Assembly (NCBI GenBank): GCA_017473015.1
Contig: JAFUNP010000036.1
Coordinates: 1-42,271, forward strand
DNA length: 42,271 bases
Reading direction: 5' to 3'
From: Oscillospiraceae bacterium
Lineage (GTDB): Bacteria; Bacillota; Clostridia; Oscillospirales; Ruminococcaceae
Positions 14,918 through 22,917 of this stretch are shown piece after piece (position 1 is the first letter of the stretch; each line of letters opens with the position of its first letter). The notes under the pieces are model-generated. The model was not told where the DNA came from, searched no databases, and was given only the letters and a program-made list of their open reading frames with translations. The position numbers and the translations under genes are program-made.

Positions 14918-16060
14918 ATGAAAAAAGTTATAGCTTTGGCTCTTGCAGCAGTTATGGCTCTGTCCATGGTAGCATGTGGCGGCGGCGAAACAACAGACGG
15001 CGGCGAAACAGCTTCCGCTGGTAAAGTAGCTATCATCACTGGTACAGTTACACAGGGTGAAGAAGACTTCCAGGCTGCAGAAAAAATGAAAGCTAAATAC
15101 CCAGACAGAGTTATCACAGCTACATACCCTGATAACTTTGACAAAGAAACAGAAACAGTTATTTCCAACGTTGTTTCCCTCGTTTCTGACCCAGACGTAA
15201 AAGTTCTGGTTTTCCAGCAGGCTGTTTCCGGCGCTCGCGCTGCTATCGACGCTGCTAAAGAAATCAACCCAGACCTTCTCGTTCTCTGCGGTGTTGCTCA
15301 CGAAGAAGCTAACATCATCTCACCAGTTTCTGATGTTATCGTTGGTACAGACGGTATCAGAACAGGTCTGACAATTCCACAGCAGGCTGCTAAACTTGGT
15401 GCTAAAGTTCTCGTTCACTACTCATTTGCTCGTCACCTTGCTGGTACAGCTACACAGGAACGTGTTGCAAACTTCAAATCCGAATGTGAAAAACTCGGTA
15501 TCGAATTCGTAATGGCTGACGCTCCAGACCCACTGTCTGACGTAGGCGTTGCTGGCGCACAGCAGTTCATGCTGGAAGATGTGCCAAAAATGGTAGAAAA
15601 ATACGGCAAAGACACTGCATTCTTCTCCACAAACTGCGCTCTGCAGGAACCAATGCTGAAGAAAGTTCTGGAACTTGGCGCTATCTACCCACAGCCATGC
15701 TGCCCATCTCCATACCATGCATTCCCTAACGTTCTTGGTATCGAAATCCCAGAAGACAAAGCTGGTGACGTTCAGTACTGTGTTGACGAAGTAACAAAAG
15801 CAATCGCTGACCTCGGTATGACAGGCAGAACATCTACATGGACATGTCCAATGAACATGGCTTACATCCAGGGCCTTACAGAATACGGCCTCGCATGGAT
15901 TGATGCAGGTTGCCCAGCTGATCAGAGATTCGTTCCAGACGAAGTTTCAAGACATATCGGCGAAGCTGCTGGCGGTGACGTAACATACAATGTACAGGTT
16001 ATCGACGGTATCGAATATCCAAACATCCTGGTATTCCTCGGCGAATACATCACATTCTAA
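14918..16060 (+). CDS. DUF3798 solute-binding lipoprotein of an ABC importer
   Basis: The 380-residue protein has a lipoprotein signal ending in SMVAC and a Gly/Glu/Thr linker. The rest resembles a periplasmic-binding-protein (BMP/sugar type) fold, starting at GKVAIITGTVTQGEEDFQAA, the mark of DUF3798. It should deliver a ligand to the permeases downstream. Conserved-looking Cys clusters (QPCCPSP; TWTCPMN; DAGCPAD) could shape the site. The ATG at 14918 is chosen over upstream in-frame codons because AGGAGGA lies eight bases before it and the signal peptide begins there. Codon use is strongly biased, suggesting high expression. Ligand unknown. Confidence 0.85.
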   Translation: MKKVIALALAAVMALSMVACGGGETTDGGETASAGKVAIITGTVTQGEEDFQAAEKMKAKYPDRVITATYPDNFDKETETVISNVVSLVSDPDVKVLVFQQAVSGARAAIDAAKEINPDLLVLCGVAHEEANIISPVSDVIVGTDGIRTGLTIPQQAAKLGAKVLVHYSFARHLAGTATQERVANFKSECEKLGIEFVMADAPDPLSDVGVAGAQQFMLEDVPKMVEKYGKDTAFFSTNCALQEPMLKKVLELGAIYPQPCCPSPYHAFPNVLGIEIPEDKAGDVQYCVDEVTKAIADLGMTGRTSTWTCPMNMAYIQGLTEYGLAWIDAGCPADQRFVPDEVSRHIGEAAGGDVTYNVQVIDGIEYPNILVFLGEYITF

Positions 16061-16111
16061 TCTGTAAATTATCTGACTTTTATAATCAGGGATTTATAAA
16101 ACGTACAGTAC

Positions 16112-16134
16112 AGGGGGAGAACCTTCTCCCCCTT
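16112..16134 (+). terminator. GC-rich hairpin after the lipoprotein gene
   Basis: AGGGGGAG/CTCCCCCT stem followed by TTATTG, about 50 bases after the stop. It probably lowers read-through so that the binding protein exceeds the transporter. Confidence 0.65.
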
Positions 16135-16161
16135 ATTGTATAAATAAGCCCTGATAACTCA

Positions 16162-16190
16162 TTGAAAAAACTTTTTATTCATTTCATAAT
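16162..16190 (+). promoter_or_regulatory. Possible separate promoter for the ABC genes
   Basis: TTGAAA, 17 bases, CATAAT, each 5 of 6. A terminator hairpin follows it before the first gene. Confidence 0.45.
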
Positions 16191-16216
16191 CCCTGAAAAT
16201 TAAAAAGACACTTTTC

Positions 16217-16240
16217 AAGCTGTTATAAAACAGCTTTTTT
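16217..16240 (+). terminator. Terminator or attenuator before the ABC ATPase gene
   Basis: 8-bp stem AAGCTGTT/AACAGCTT followed by TTTTT, 66 bases before the TTG start. A second small AT stem, TCTCTTTA/TAAAGAGA, comes after it. Confidence 0.7.
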
Positions 16241-16306
16241 AATTTGAATTTCCGTCTCTTTAATAAAGAGATTTTATATACCACAAATTATATGAGGTGA
16301 TTAATT

Positions 16307-17896
16307 TTGGAAAACTTAAAACCAGTTCTTGAGATGGTAGATATTAAAAAGAACTATTTTGGTAACCAGGTTCTCAAAGGTGTTTCCCTTAAAGTTATGC
16401 CGGGCGAAATTCACGCACTCTGTGGTGAAAACGGTGCCGGTAAATCCACACTTATGAACATCCTCTTCGGTATGCCTGTTATTCATTCAACAGGTGGTTT
16501 CGAAGGTGAAATCCGTATGGATGGCGAGGTTATTGAAATCAAAACTCCTCGTGATGCTATGAAATACGGCATCGGTATGGTTCATCAGGAATTCATGCTT
16601 ATCCCAGGTTTTTCTGTTGAAGAAAACGTAAAACTTAACCGCGAACCTCTGAAAGAAAGCATTCTGGGTAAATTCCTTGGCGAACCAATGAAAAACCTGA
16701 ACCGCGATGAAATCAGAAGAGACACTCAGGCTGCCCTTGACCAGCTGGGTATGGATATGATGCCTGCTGACAAAGTTGCAGGTCTGCCTGTTGGTTACAT
16801 GCAGTTCGTTGAAATTGCTCGTGAAATTGACAAACGCGGTGTTAGACTGCTGGTATTTGACGAACCAACAGCTGTTCTTACAGAAGGCGAAGCAGAAAGA
16901 CTGCTGGCTGCTATGAAAGCACTGGCTGACCAGGGTATCGCTATCCTGTTTATCACACACCGTCTTGATGAAGTTATGACTGCATCACAGCATGTTACAA
17001 TCATCCGTGACGGCGCATTTGTAAAATATCTCAACACAAAAGAAACAAATGTTACAGAAATTTCCGCACTGATGGTTGGCCGTGAAGTTGAAGTTATCGA
17101 AAGAACAAAACATCACGAAGCCAGCAATGAAATCGTAATGGAAATCGAAGACCTGAAAGTTGAAATGCCTGGCGAAATGGTTAAAGGTGTAAACCTGAAA
17201 ATCGAAAAAGGTGAAATTCTTGGTATCGGCGGTCTGGCCGGTCAGGGTAAAATTGGTATCGCAAACGGTATTATGGGTCTTTATCCTGCAACAGGTAAAG
17301 TTACTTTCGAAGGTAAAGAAGTAACTCTCAACAATCCAAAAGCTGCTATCAATGCACAGATTGCCTTCGTTTCTGAAGACAGACGTGGTGTTGGTCTGCT
17401 GCTGGATGAAAGCATTGCTTTCAATATTGCTGTTCCTGCACTGCAGAATCAGGGCAAATTCCTGAAAAAATTTGGTCCTGTTTCTCTGATGGACCAGGCT
17501 GCAGTTACAGAAAACGCAAACAAATACATTGAAGAACTGGATATCCGCTGCACAGGTCCTAACCAGAATGTTAGAAGACTTTCCGGTGGTAACCAGCAGA
17601 AAGTATGTATTGCAAAAGCCCTTACAAGCGAACCAAAAATTATCTTTGTTTCCGAACCTACACGTGGTATCGACATCGGTGCTAAACGTCTTGTTCTGGA
17701 CACACTGGTTAAACTCAATGAAGAACAGGGTATGACAGTTATCATTACTTCTTCCGAACTTGCAGAACTGAAATCTGTATGTGATAGAATTGCTATCGTT
17801 ACAGAAGGTAAAGTTATCGGTGTTCTTCCTGCATCTGAAGATGATGCTAAATTTGGTCTGCTGATGAGCGGTATCACAGAAGGAGTGGAGGGTTAA
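16307..17896 (+). CDS. RbsA/nupA-like double ABC ATPase
   Basis: The 529-residue protein joins two ABC ATPase domains and powers the permeases that follow. The first has Walker A GENGAGKST (about 40), signature LPVGYMQFVEIA and Walker B LLVFDEPTAVL. The second has a degenerate Walker A (GGLAGQGKIG, about 312), a good signature LSGGNQQKVCIA, and Walker B with Ser for Asp (IIFVSEPTRG). One impaired site is usual in sugar/nucleoside importers, but the Asp change is extra. The start is TTG, six bases after GAGGTGA; no ATG fits. The next gene starts four bases later. Confidence 0.92.
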   Translation: MENLKPVLEMVDIKKNYFGNQVLKGVSLKVMPGEIHALCGENGAGKSTLMNILFGMPVIHSTGGFEGEIRMDGEVIEIKTPRDAMKYGIGMVHQEFMLIPGFSVEENVKLNREPLKESILGKFLGEPMKNLNRDEIRRDTQAALDQLGMDMMPADKVAGLPVGYMQFVEIAREIDKRGVRLLVFDEPTAVLTEGEAERLLAAMKALADQGIAILFITHRLDEVMTASQHVTIIRDGAFVKYLNTKETNVTEISALMVGREVEVIERTKHHEASNEIVMEIEDLKVEMPGEMVKGVNLKIEKGEILGIGGLAGQGKIGIANGIMGLYPATGKVTFEGKEVTLNNPKAAINAQIAFVSEDRRGVGLLLDESIAFNIAVPALQNQGKFLKKFGPVSLMDQAAVTENANKYIEELDIRCTGPNQNVRRLSGGNQQKVCIAKALTSEPKIIFVSEPTRGIDIGAKRLVLDTLVKLNEEQGMTVIITSSELAELKSVCDRIAIVTEGKVIGVLPASEDDAKFGLLMSGITEGVEG

Positions 17897-17900
17897 TACT

Positions 17901-18941
17901 ATGACAAATGTTAAAAAAATGATAGAGGATTATGGTGTTAGCCGTTTTATTGTTACTTGCTTCGCTGTACTTCTGTTAGTTGCTGCTTTCCTGCAGGGTC
18001 AGGATATGACTATCCTGTTCTCTGATATTCTTAACCGTTTCGGCATGTACGCATTTTTCTCACTGGCAATGGTGCCATCCATCATTTCCGGTACACTGCT
18101 GAACTTCGGTATCACACTGGGTATTCTTGCCGGTGTTCTTGCCGGTCTTATCAGCCTTGAACTTGGTCTTACAGGCTTTACGGGTATCGGCTGCGCACTG
18201 CTGCTGGCTATCCCTTTCGGCGCAATAGTTGGCTTTGGCTACGGTCTGCTGCTGAACAGAGTTAAAGGCAGTGAAATGGTTGTTGCTACATATGTAGGTT
18301 ATGCAGCTGTATACATTATGTGTATCGGCTGGATGGTTCTCCCATTCAAAAACCCGTCTATGATCTGGGCTATCGGTGGTGAAGGTCTGCGTACAACAAT
18401 CACACTTGACGGTTATTACGATGCTATCCTTTCAAATATGCTGAGTATTACAGTAGGCGGTGTTACAATACAGGTTGGTATGCTGCTCATTATCGCTTTT
18501 GCCTGTCTGCTTATGTACCTGTTTACTCGTTCAAAGATGGGTATTGCTATGCGTGCTGCAGGTGCTAACCCAATCTACGCTTCAGCTGTTGGTGTAAATG
18601 TTAACAGACAGCGTATTATCGGTACTGTTATTTCCACAGTTCTGGGTGCTCTCGGTATTATCATCTATGCACAGGCATTCGGTTTCTACCAGCTTTACAC
18701 AGCTCCAATGAACATGTCTATGTACCCTGTTGCTGCTGTTCTTATCGGTGGTGCTTCCACAAGAAAAATCAAAATCAGCCATGTTATTCTTGGTACTCTT
18801 CTGTACCAGACAATCATCGCAGTTTCCGTACCGGTTGTTTCCATGCTGGCACCGGAAGGCGGTCTTGGTGACGTAGTTCGTATTATCGTTTCCAACGGTA
18901 TTATCCTCTATGCACTTGCACAGGCAGGAGGTAACAAATAA
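17901..18941 (+). CDS. ABC permease, BPD_transp_2 (YufP/RbsC-like)
   Basis: The 346-residue hydrophobic protein has about nine membrane segments. It includes the region before MGIAMRAAGANPIYASAVGV, the cytoplasmic coupling loop typical of nucleoside/simple-sugar importers. Ribosome site GGAGGG lies at the end of the ATPase gene. Pairs with the next permease. Closest in layout to purine-nucleoside (YufP/YufQ) systems, but the unusual DUF3798 binding protein makes the substrate uncertain. Confidence 0.9.
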   Translation: MTNVKKMIEDYGVSRFIVTCFAVLLLVAAFLQGQDMTILFSDILNRFGMYAFFSLAMVPSIISGTLLNFGITLGILAGVLAGLISLELGLTGFTGIGCALLLAIPFGAIVGFGYGLLLNRVKGSEMVVATYVGYAAVYIMCIGWMVLPFKNPSMIWAIGGEGLRTTITLDGYYDAILSNMLSITVGGVTIQVGMLLIIAFACLLMYLFTRSKMGIAMRAAGANPIYASAVGVNVNRQRIIGTVISTVLGALGIIIYAQAFGFYQLYTAPMNMSMYPVAAVLIGGASTRKIKISHVILGTLLYQTIIAVSVPVVSMLAPEGGLGDVVRIIVSNGIILYALAQAGGNK

Positions 18942-20167
18942 TGCTTAAAAACAAAAAATTCAATTTTAAAGAATTCTTTGCAGAAAATGCTGTTCCTGTA
19001 GTATTCCTTACAATTTCAGCTGTATTTGTTTATTATTCAGGTACACAGCCTGCAATTATTATGAATGACGTTGTTGCGCGTTTTGCACGTAACGCATTCT
19101 TCGTTATTTCCCTGCTGATTCCGGTTCTTGCAGGTATGGGTCTGAACTTCGGTATCGTTGTTGGTGCTATGGCAGCACAGATCGGTCTTTACTGGGCTCT
19201 TGCTCTCAAGATGGAAGGTATTGCAGCTATCGCTTTTGCAGCAGTTGTATGTGTTCCTTTTGCTGTACTGTTTGGTTTCCTTTCAGGTGCTCTGAACAAC
19301 AAAACAAAAGGTCAGGAAATGCTGACATCCATGTTCGTAGGTTACTTCGCACACGGTCTTTATATGCTGTTGTTCCTGTTCATCATCGGTGGTATTATTC
19401 CAATCGATGTTTATGAAATCATCCTGCCAAACGGCGTTGGCGCAAGAAGCTCCATTGACCTTACACAGGTTAAAGGTGCTGTTGACAGCATCCTGAAAGT
19501 TGACCTGTTCACTTTCGTACTTGCCCTTGCAGCAATCGTTGCAATAATAGCTGTTGTTAACACAGTCAAAGCAAAGAAACCTGACATTGCAAAATTTGTT
19601 GTTGCTGTTCTCCTGGCTGGTCTGGGTGTAGCAGGTAACACAATGCCAGCTTTCCTGATGTTCAAACGCGTTGTAAAAATTCCTGTTGTTACTTACGGTC
19701 TTATCGGTCTGCTCTGTGTATTTATCACAGCATTCTTTAAAACAAAAATGGGCCAGGATATGAGAGCTGTTGGTCAGAATATGGAAATTGCTGAAGTTAG
19801 CGGTATCAACGTTAACAAAATTCGTATCATTGCCAACATTATGTCTGTTGTTCTCTCTGCATGGGGCCAGCTGCTGTTCCTCCAGAACCTTGGTACACTG
19901 TCAACATACACAGCTCACCAGAATGTTGGTATGTTTGCAGGTGCAGCTCTGCTGATCGGCGGTGCTTCTGTTACAAAGGCAACAGTACCACAGGCTATTC
20001 TTGGTACATTCCTGTTCCACCTGCTGTTCAACGTTTCACCACTGGCTGGCCAGAATATCTTTGGTTCAGCTCTTATCGGTGAATACTTCCGTGTATTTAT
20101 CGTTTACGGTGTTATCGCTCTGGCTATCGTTCTTCACGCAGCCAAAAAGGCAGGCGGCAAAAAATAA
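18941..20167 (+). CDS. Second ABC permease, BPD_transp_2 (YufQ-like)
   Basis: The 408-residue protein overlaps the first permease by one base (TAATG), so the two are coupled and should form a heterodimer. It has about ten membrane segments and the coupling loop KMGQDMRAVGQNMEIAEVSG. It is longer than its partner by an extra segment around residues 140-230. Ends in a basic tail before a strong terminator. Confidence 0.9.
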   Translation: MLKNKKFNFKEFFAENAVPVVFLTISAVFVYYSGTQPAIIMNDVVARFARNAFFVISLLIPVLAGMGLNFGIVVGAMAAQIGLYWALALKMEGIAAIAFAAVVCVPFAVLFGFLSGALNNKTKGQEMLTSMFVGYFAHGLYMLLFLFIIGGIIPIDVYEIILPNGVGARSSIDLTQVKGAVDSILKVDLFTFVLALAAIVAIIAVVNTVKAKKPDIAKFVVAVLLAGLGVAGNTMPAFLMFKRVVKIPVVTYGLIGLLCVFITAFFKTKMGQDMRAVGQNMEIAEVSGINVNKIRIIANIMSVVLSAWGQLLFLQNLGTLSTYTAHQNVGMFAGAALLIGGASVTKATVPQAILGTFLFHLLFNVSPLAGQNIFGSALIGEYFRVFIVYGVIALAIVLHAAKKAGGKK

Positions 20168-20182
20168 TATAAACCGCGCTAT

Positions 20183-20212
20183 AAAAGGCATCCTGCACGG
20201 ATGCCTTTTTTT
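20183..20212 (+). terminator. Terminator of the ABC operon
   Basis: AAAAGGCATCC/GGATGCC-T stem with loop TGCAC and T7. Confidence 0.93.
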
Positions 20213-20295
20213 GTTTTCAGATATTGATATTGCTTACCTGTTTTATGCTCAGAAGATAATCGTGAAAAATTTGATTTATCTACAAGCTTCAAACA

Positions 20296-20325
20296 TTGAC
20301 AAAGGGTGTATAATTAAAGTATACT
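20296..20325 (+). promoter_or_regulatory. Promoter of the metal-GTPase pair
   Basis: TTGACA, 18 bases, TATACT. The leader to the first gene is about 100 bases and includes a GCGGCT/AGCCGC stem (20338-20362). Confidence 0.65.
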
Positions 20326-20379
20326 AAAATGTAATCTGCGGCTTTATTATTTTTTGAGCCGCTTATTCGAAAACAAATG

Positions 20380-20395
20380 GTTAGTCAAGGCTAAC
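20380..20395 (+). promoter_or_regulatory. DtxR/IdeR-like operator palindrome
   Basis: GTTAG-TCAAGG-CTAAC is a perfect 5+5 palindrome with a central spacer. It resembles the TTAG..CTAA core of DtxR-family metal-regulator sites. It lies about 55 bases after the predicted start of transcription, so it would act as a roadblock unless a second promoter is used. Regulator not in the window. Confidence 0.5.
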
Positions 20396-20429
20396 TACAA
20401 ATCCCTGTATTATCATAAGGAGATATATT

Positions 20430-21587
20430 ATGACAAAAATTGATGTATTTTCCGGTTTTCTTGGTGCCGGTAAAACAACACTTATAAAAAAGCTTATTTC
20501 AGAAGCTTATAGCGGCGAAAAGCTGGTTCTTATCGAAAATGAATTTGGCGATATAGGTATTGACGGTGGCTTTCTCCAGGATGCCGGCGTGAATATTACA
20601 GAAATGAACTCCGGTTGCATCTGCTGCAGCCTGGTAGGTGATTTCGGCAAAGCTCTGAAACAGGTTTTGAGAGACTACACACCTGACCGTGTTATCATTG
20701 AACCATCCGGTGTTGGCAAACTCAGCGATGTTATCCGTGCGGTGAAGGATGTAAAGACTGCTGATGTGGAGCTGAATGCTATTGCTACTGTTGTGGATGT
20801 TAACAAATGCAAAATGTATATGAAAAACTTTGGTGAGTTTTTTAATAACCAGATTGAAAGTGCTCACACAATTATCCTCAGTCACACAACAAACACATTT
20901 GACTCCAAGCTGTCCGCATGTGTGGACCTTCTCCGCCAGCACAATGAAACAGCGGATATTCTCACAACACCGTGGGAACAGCTGAATGGCTTACAGATTC
21001 TTGAAGTTCTTGAGAAGAAAAATACATTAAAATCTGAATTGGAACAGCTCAAAGGTGAAATTAAAGAGCATCATCACCATCATAATGATGAAGAATGTAC
21101 CTGTGGCCATGAGCATCATCACCATCATCATGATGAAGAATGTACCTGCGGTCATGAGCATCATCACCATCATCACGATGAAGAATGCACCTGCGGTCAT
21201 GAGCATCATCACCATCATCATGATGAAGAATGTACCTGTGGTCATGAGCATCATCACCATCACCATGATGAAGAATGCACCTGCGGTCATGAACACCACC
21301 ATCATCACCACGCTGATGAAGTTTTCACCAGCTTTGGTGCAGAAACAGGACGCCGTTACACAGCAGATGAAATTTCTACTGCTCTTGCTGCCCTGGAAAA
21401 TGAAGAAAAATTCGGTATGATACTCCGTGCAAAGGGTATTGTAAACGGTGTTGACGGCTTTATCCATTTTGATTATGTTCCGGGTGAAGCTGATGTCCGT
21501 TCCGGCAGTGCTGCACCTACCGGACGCATCTGTGTAATTGGTGCAGAAATTAAAGAAGATGCACTCAAAGAACTGTTTATGCTTTAA
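20430..21587 (+). CDS. COG0523/CobW-type metal GTPase with His-rich repeats
   Basis: The 385-residue protein begins with Walker A GFLGAGKTTL. The family metal motif CICC follows in NSGCICCS (about 64), then Walker B IIEPSGVG. The usual NKxD base-recognition motif is replaced by LSHTTNTFD, so nucleotide specificity may differ. Residues about 213-290 hold five 15-residue repeats with six His and a CTCGH, ideal for loading Zn, Ni or Co. The C-terminal domain is the short CobW_C type. COG0523 proteins insert metals into client enzymes or help in zinc starvation. It is first of a two-gene unit under a DtxR-like site. Confidence 0.88.
   Translation: MTKIDVFSGFLGAGKTTLIKKLISEAYSGEKLVLIENEFGDIGIDGGFLQDAGVNITEMNSGCICCSLVGDFGKALKQVLRDYTPDRVIIEPSGVGKLSDVIRAVKDVKTADVELNAIATVVDVNKCKMYMKNFGEFFNNQIESAHTIILSHTTNTFDSKLSACVDLLRQHNETADILTTPWEQLNGLQILEVLEKKNTLKSELEQLKGEIKEHHHHHNDEECTCGHEHHHHHHDEECTCGHEHHHHHHDEECTCGHEHHHHHHDEECTCGHEHHHHHHDEECTCGHEHHHHHHADEVFTSFGAETGRRYTADEISTALAALENEEKFGMILRAKGIVNGVDGFIHFDYVPGEADVRSGSAAPTGRICVIGAEIKEDALKELFML
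21066..21290 (+). repeat. Five tandem 45-bp repeats coding His6-Asp-Glu-Glu-Cys-Thr-Cys-Gly-His
   Basis: Units start at 21066, 21111, 21156, 21201 and 21246, with a partial sixth. Copies differ mostly at silent sites. The first has N for the sixth His. Copy number is likely to vary between strains. Confidence 0.9.
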
Positions 21588-21602
21588 TATAAAGGAGTCT
21601 GT

Positions 21603-22544
21603 ATGAATACTTTTGTTTATCTGTTTACCGGTTTTCTTGAGGCTGGTAAAACAAAATTTATTCAGGAAGTTCTCACAGGACAGGACCTGGGTGCAGATGG
21701 CAATACCCTTATTCTCATCTGCGAGGAAGGTATCGAAGAGTACGAACCTGCTGAATTCCGGTCACCGAATGTATTCTGTGAAGTTATAGAGGACGAAAGC
21801 GACCTGAATCCGGAAAATCTTTCAGCGCTGAGGGACAAGTATGATGCCACACTGGTACTGGTAGAGTATAACGGTATGTGGCAGATTGACAACTTTTTCA
21901 ATAATCTTCCTGAAGGCTGGTCAGTTTATCAGGAAATGTTTATCGGTGATGCAACTACAATCGAAAACTACAATAAAAATATGAGAAGTCTTGTTGTGGA
22001 CAAATTGTCTTCCTGTGACCTGGTTACTTTCAACCGTGTATCTCCACAGTCTGATCGTATGGCACTGCACAAAATTGTACGCGGTGTAAACCGAAATGTT
22101 CAGATTTTGTACGAACTGACAGATGGCACTATTGAGCCTGATACTTTTGAAGACCCGTTACCATTTGACATTGATGCTGATGTTATTGTTATTCAGGACC
22201 GCGACTATGCATATTTTTACCGCGACCTGGCAGCAGAAACCAAAAAATATGAGGGAAAAACAGTTAAATTCAAAGGCCTTGTGTATAAAGACCCTACTTT
22301 ACCGAAAGGCAGTTTTGTCTGTGGCCGCCATGTCATGACCTGCTGTGCAGACGATATACGGTACAATGCTGTTGCCTGTAAATGGAAAGGCAGCGAAACA
22401 CTGCAGATGCGCTCATGGGTAAATGTGACAGGAAAAATCGTGATTCAGAAATTCCCGGGATATGCAAAACCGGGCCCTGTTATACAGGTGACCGATTTGG
22501 CGCTGACTTCCAGACCGACAGAAGAACTTACAACATTTTATTGA
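21603..22544 (+). CDS. CobW-like GTPase fused to a DUF1980/YcgQ-type domain
   Basis: The 313-residue protein begins with a divergent CobW core: Walker A GFLEAGKTKF. The CxCC metal motif is missing; ICEEGIEEYEP stands where NEFGDIGID is expected. LVLVEYNGMW is in the Walker B position and VTFNRVSPQSD in the base-recognition region. From about residue 190 the protein resembles the C-terminal OB-like domain of YcgQ/TIGR03943 (FKGLVYKDP, FVCGRHVMTCCADD, WVNVTGKI). That domain normally belongs to the partner of a COG0701-type permease. It lies 15 bases after the first GTPase gene with AAAGGAG, so they probably work together in metal transfer. Confidence 0.78.
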   Translation: MNTFVYLFTGFLEAGKTKFIQEVLTGQDLGADGNTLILICEEGIEEYEPAEFRSPNVFCEVIEDESDLNPENLSALRDKYDATLVLVEYNGMWQIDNFFNNLPEGWSVYQEMFIGDATTIENYNKNMRSLVVDKLSSCDLVTFNRVSPQSDRMALHKIVRGVNRNVQILYELTDGTIEPDTFEDPLPFDIDADVIVIQDRDYAYFYRDLAAETKKYEGKTVKFKGLVYKDPTLPKGSFVCGRHVMTCCADDIRYNAVACKWKGSETLQMRSWVNVTGKIVIQKFPGYAKPGPVIQVTDLALTSRPTEELTTFY

Positions 22545-22552
22545 TTTTACAG

Positions 22553-22586
22553 AAACACCGAGAATTTATATTCCCGGTGTTTTGTT
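22553..22586 (+). terminator. Terminator of the GTPase pair
   Basis: AAACACCG/CGGTGTTTT stem with an inner GAAT/ATTC, then TTTTGTTT. Confidence 0.85.
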
Positions 22587-22593
22587 TGTAATC

Positions 22594-22621
22594 TTGACTA
22601 AACATATTGTAAAGATATAAT
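22594..22621 (+). promoter_or_regulatory. Promoter of the interrupted phosphatase gene
   Basis: TTGACT, 16 bases, TATAAT; a second TATAAT follows at once. It now drives a truncated gene and perhaps reads into the element. Confidence 0.6.
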
Positions 22622-22704
22622 TATAATAGAATGGTATAAAAATATCTGATATAATAAAAATATCCACGACGGCCAATTTAATCGGTAATTTAGAAAGGTT
22701 TTAT

Positions 22705-22743
22705 ATGATAAAAGTAATGTTTGTCTGCCACGGCATGATATGA
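22705..22743 (+). pseudogene. 5' end of a low-molecular-weight protein tyrosine phosphatase gene, cut by insertion
   Basis: After GAAAGG, the frame reads MIKVMFVCHGMI then stop. The first ten residues are the start of LMW phosphatases (MIKVMFVCHGNICRSPMAE), up to the Cys of the CX5R active loop. Homology ends at about 22734, where element DNA begins. The rest of the host gene, or a restored copy, should lie beyond the right end of the element, outside the window. Confidence 0.8.
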
Positions 22744-22800
22744 ACACACCCTCGAAAAAACCAGTAAAATCAAGGAAAATCGGCACTCGAACCCCTTCAA

Positions 22801-22820
22801 GTACGCCATTTTGTACGCCA
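22801..22820 (+). repeat. Tandem GTACGCCA repeats at the element left end
   Basis: GTACGCCA at 22801-22808 and again at 22813-22820, each followed by an A/T tract, about 70 bases inside the left boundary. Position and form suit arm-type integrase-binding sites. Confidence 0.5.
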
Positions 22821-22917
22821 AATTTTTTGAAAATCCCTGATGTGACAGTACTGTTTTGAACAAGAAAAAATCCCAAAAATCGCCGTGAAAAATCATAAAA
22901 TCACGGAGGATTTACGC

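Noticed and set aside
21060-21300. CRISPR-like array
   Set aside because: The 45-bp repeats are contiguous, in frame and coding, with no spacers.
21027-21467. Minus-strand open frame opposite the His-rich repeats
   Set aside because: It is a Met-rich shadow of the repeat codons with no ribosome site.
22780-22800. tRNA-like T-arm (GGGGTTCGAGTGCC on the minus strand), suggesting a tRNA attachment site
   Set aside because: The flanking arms do not pair, and no acceptor or anticodon arms are present. The phosphatase gene explains the insertion site.
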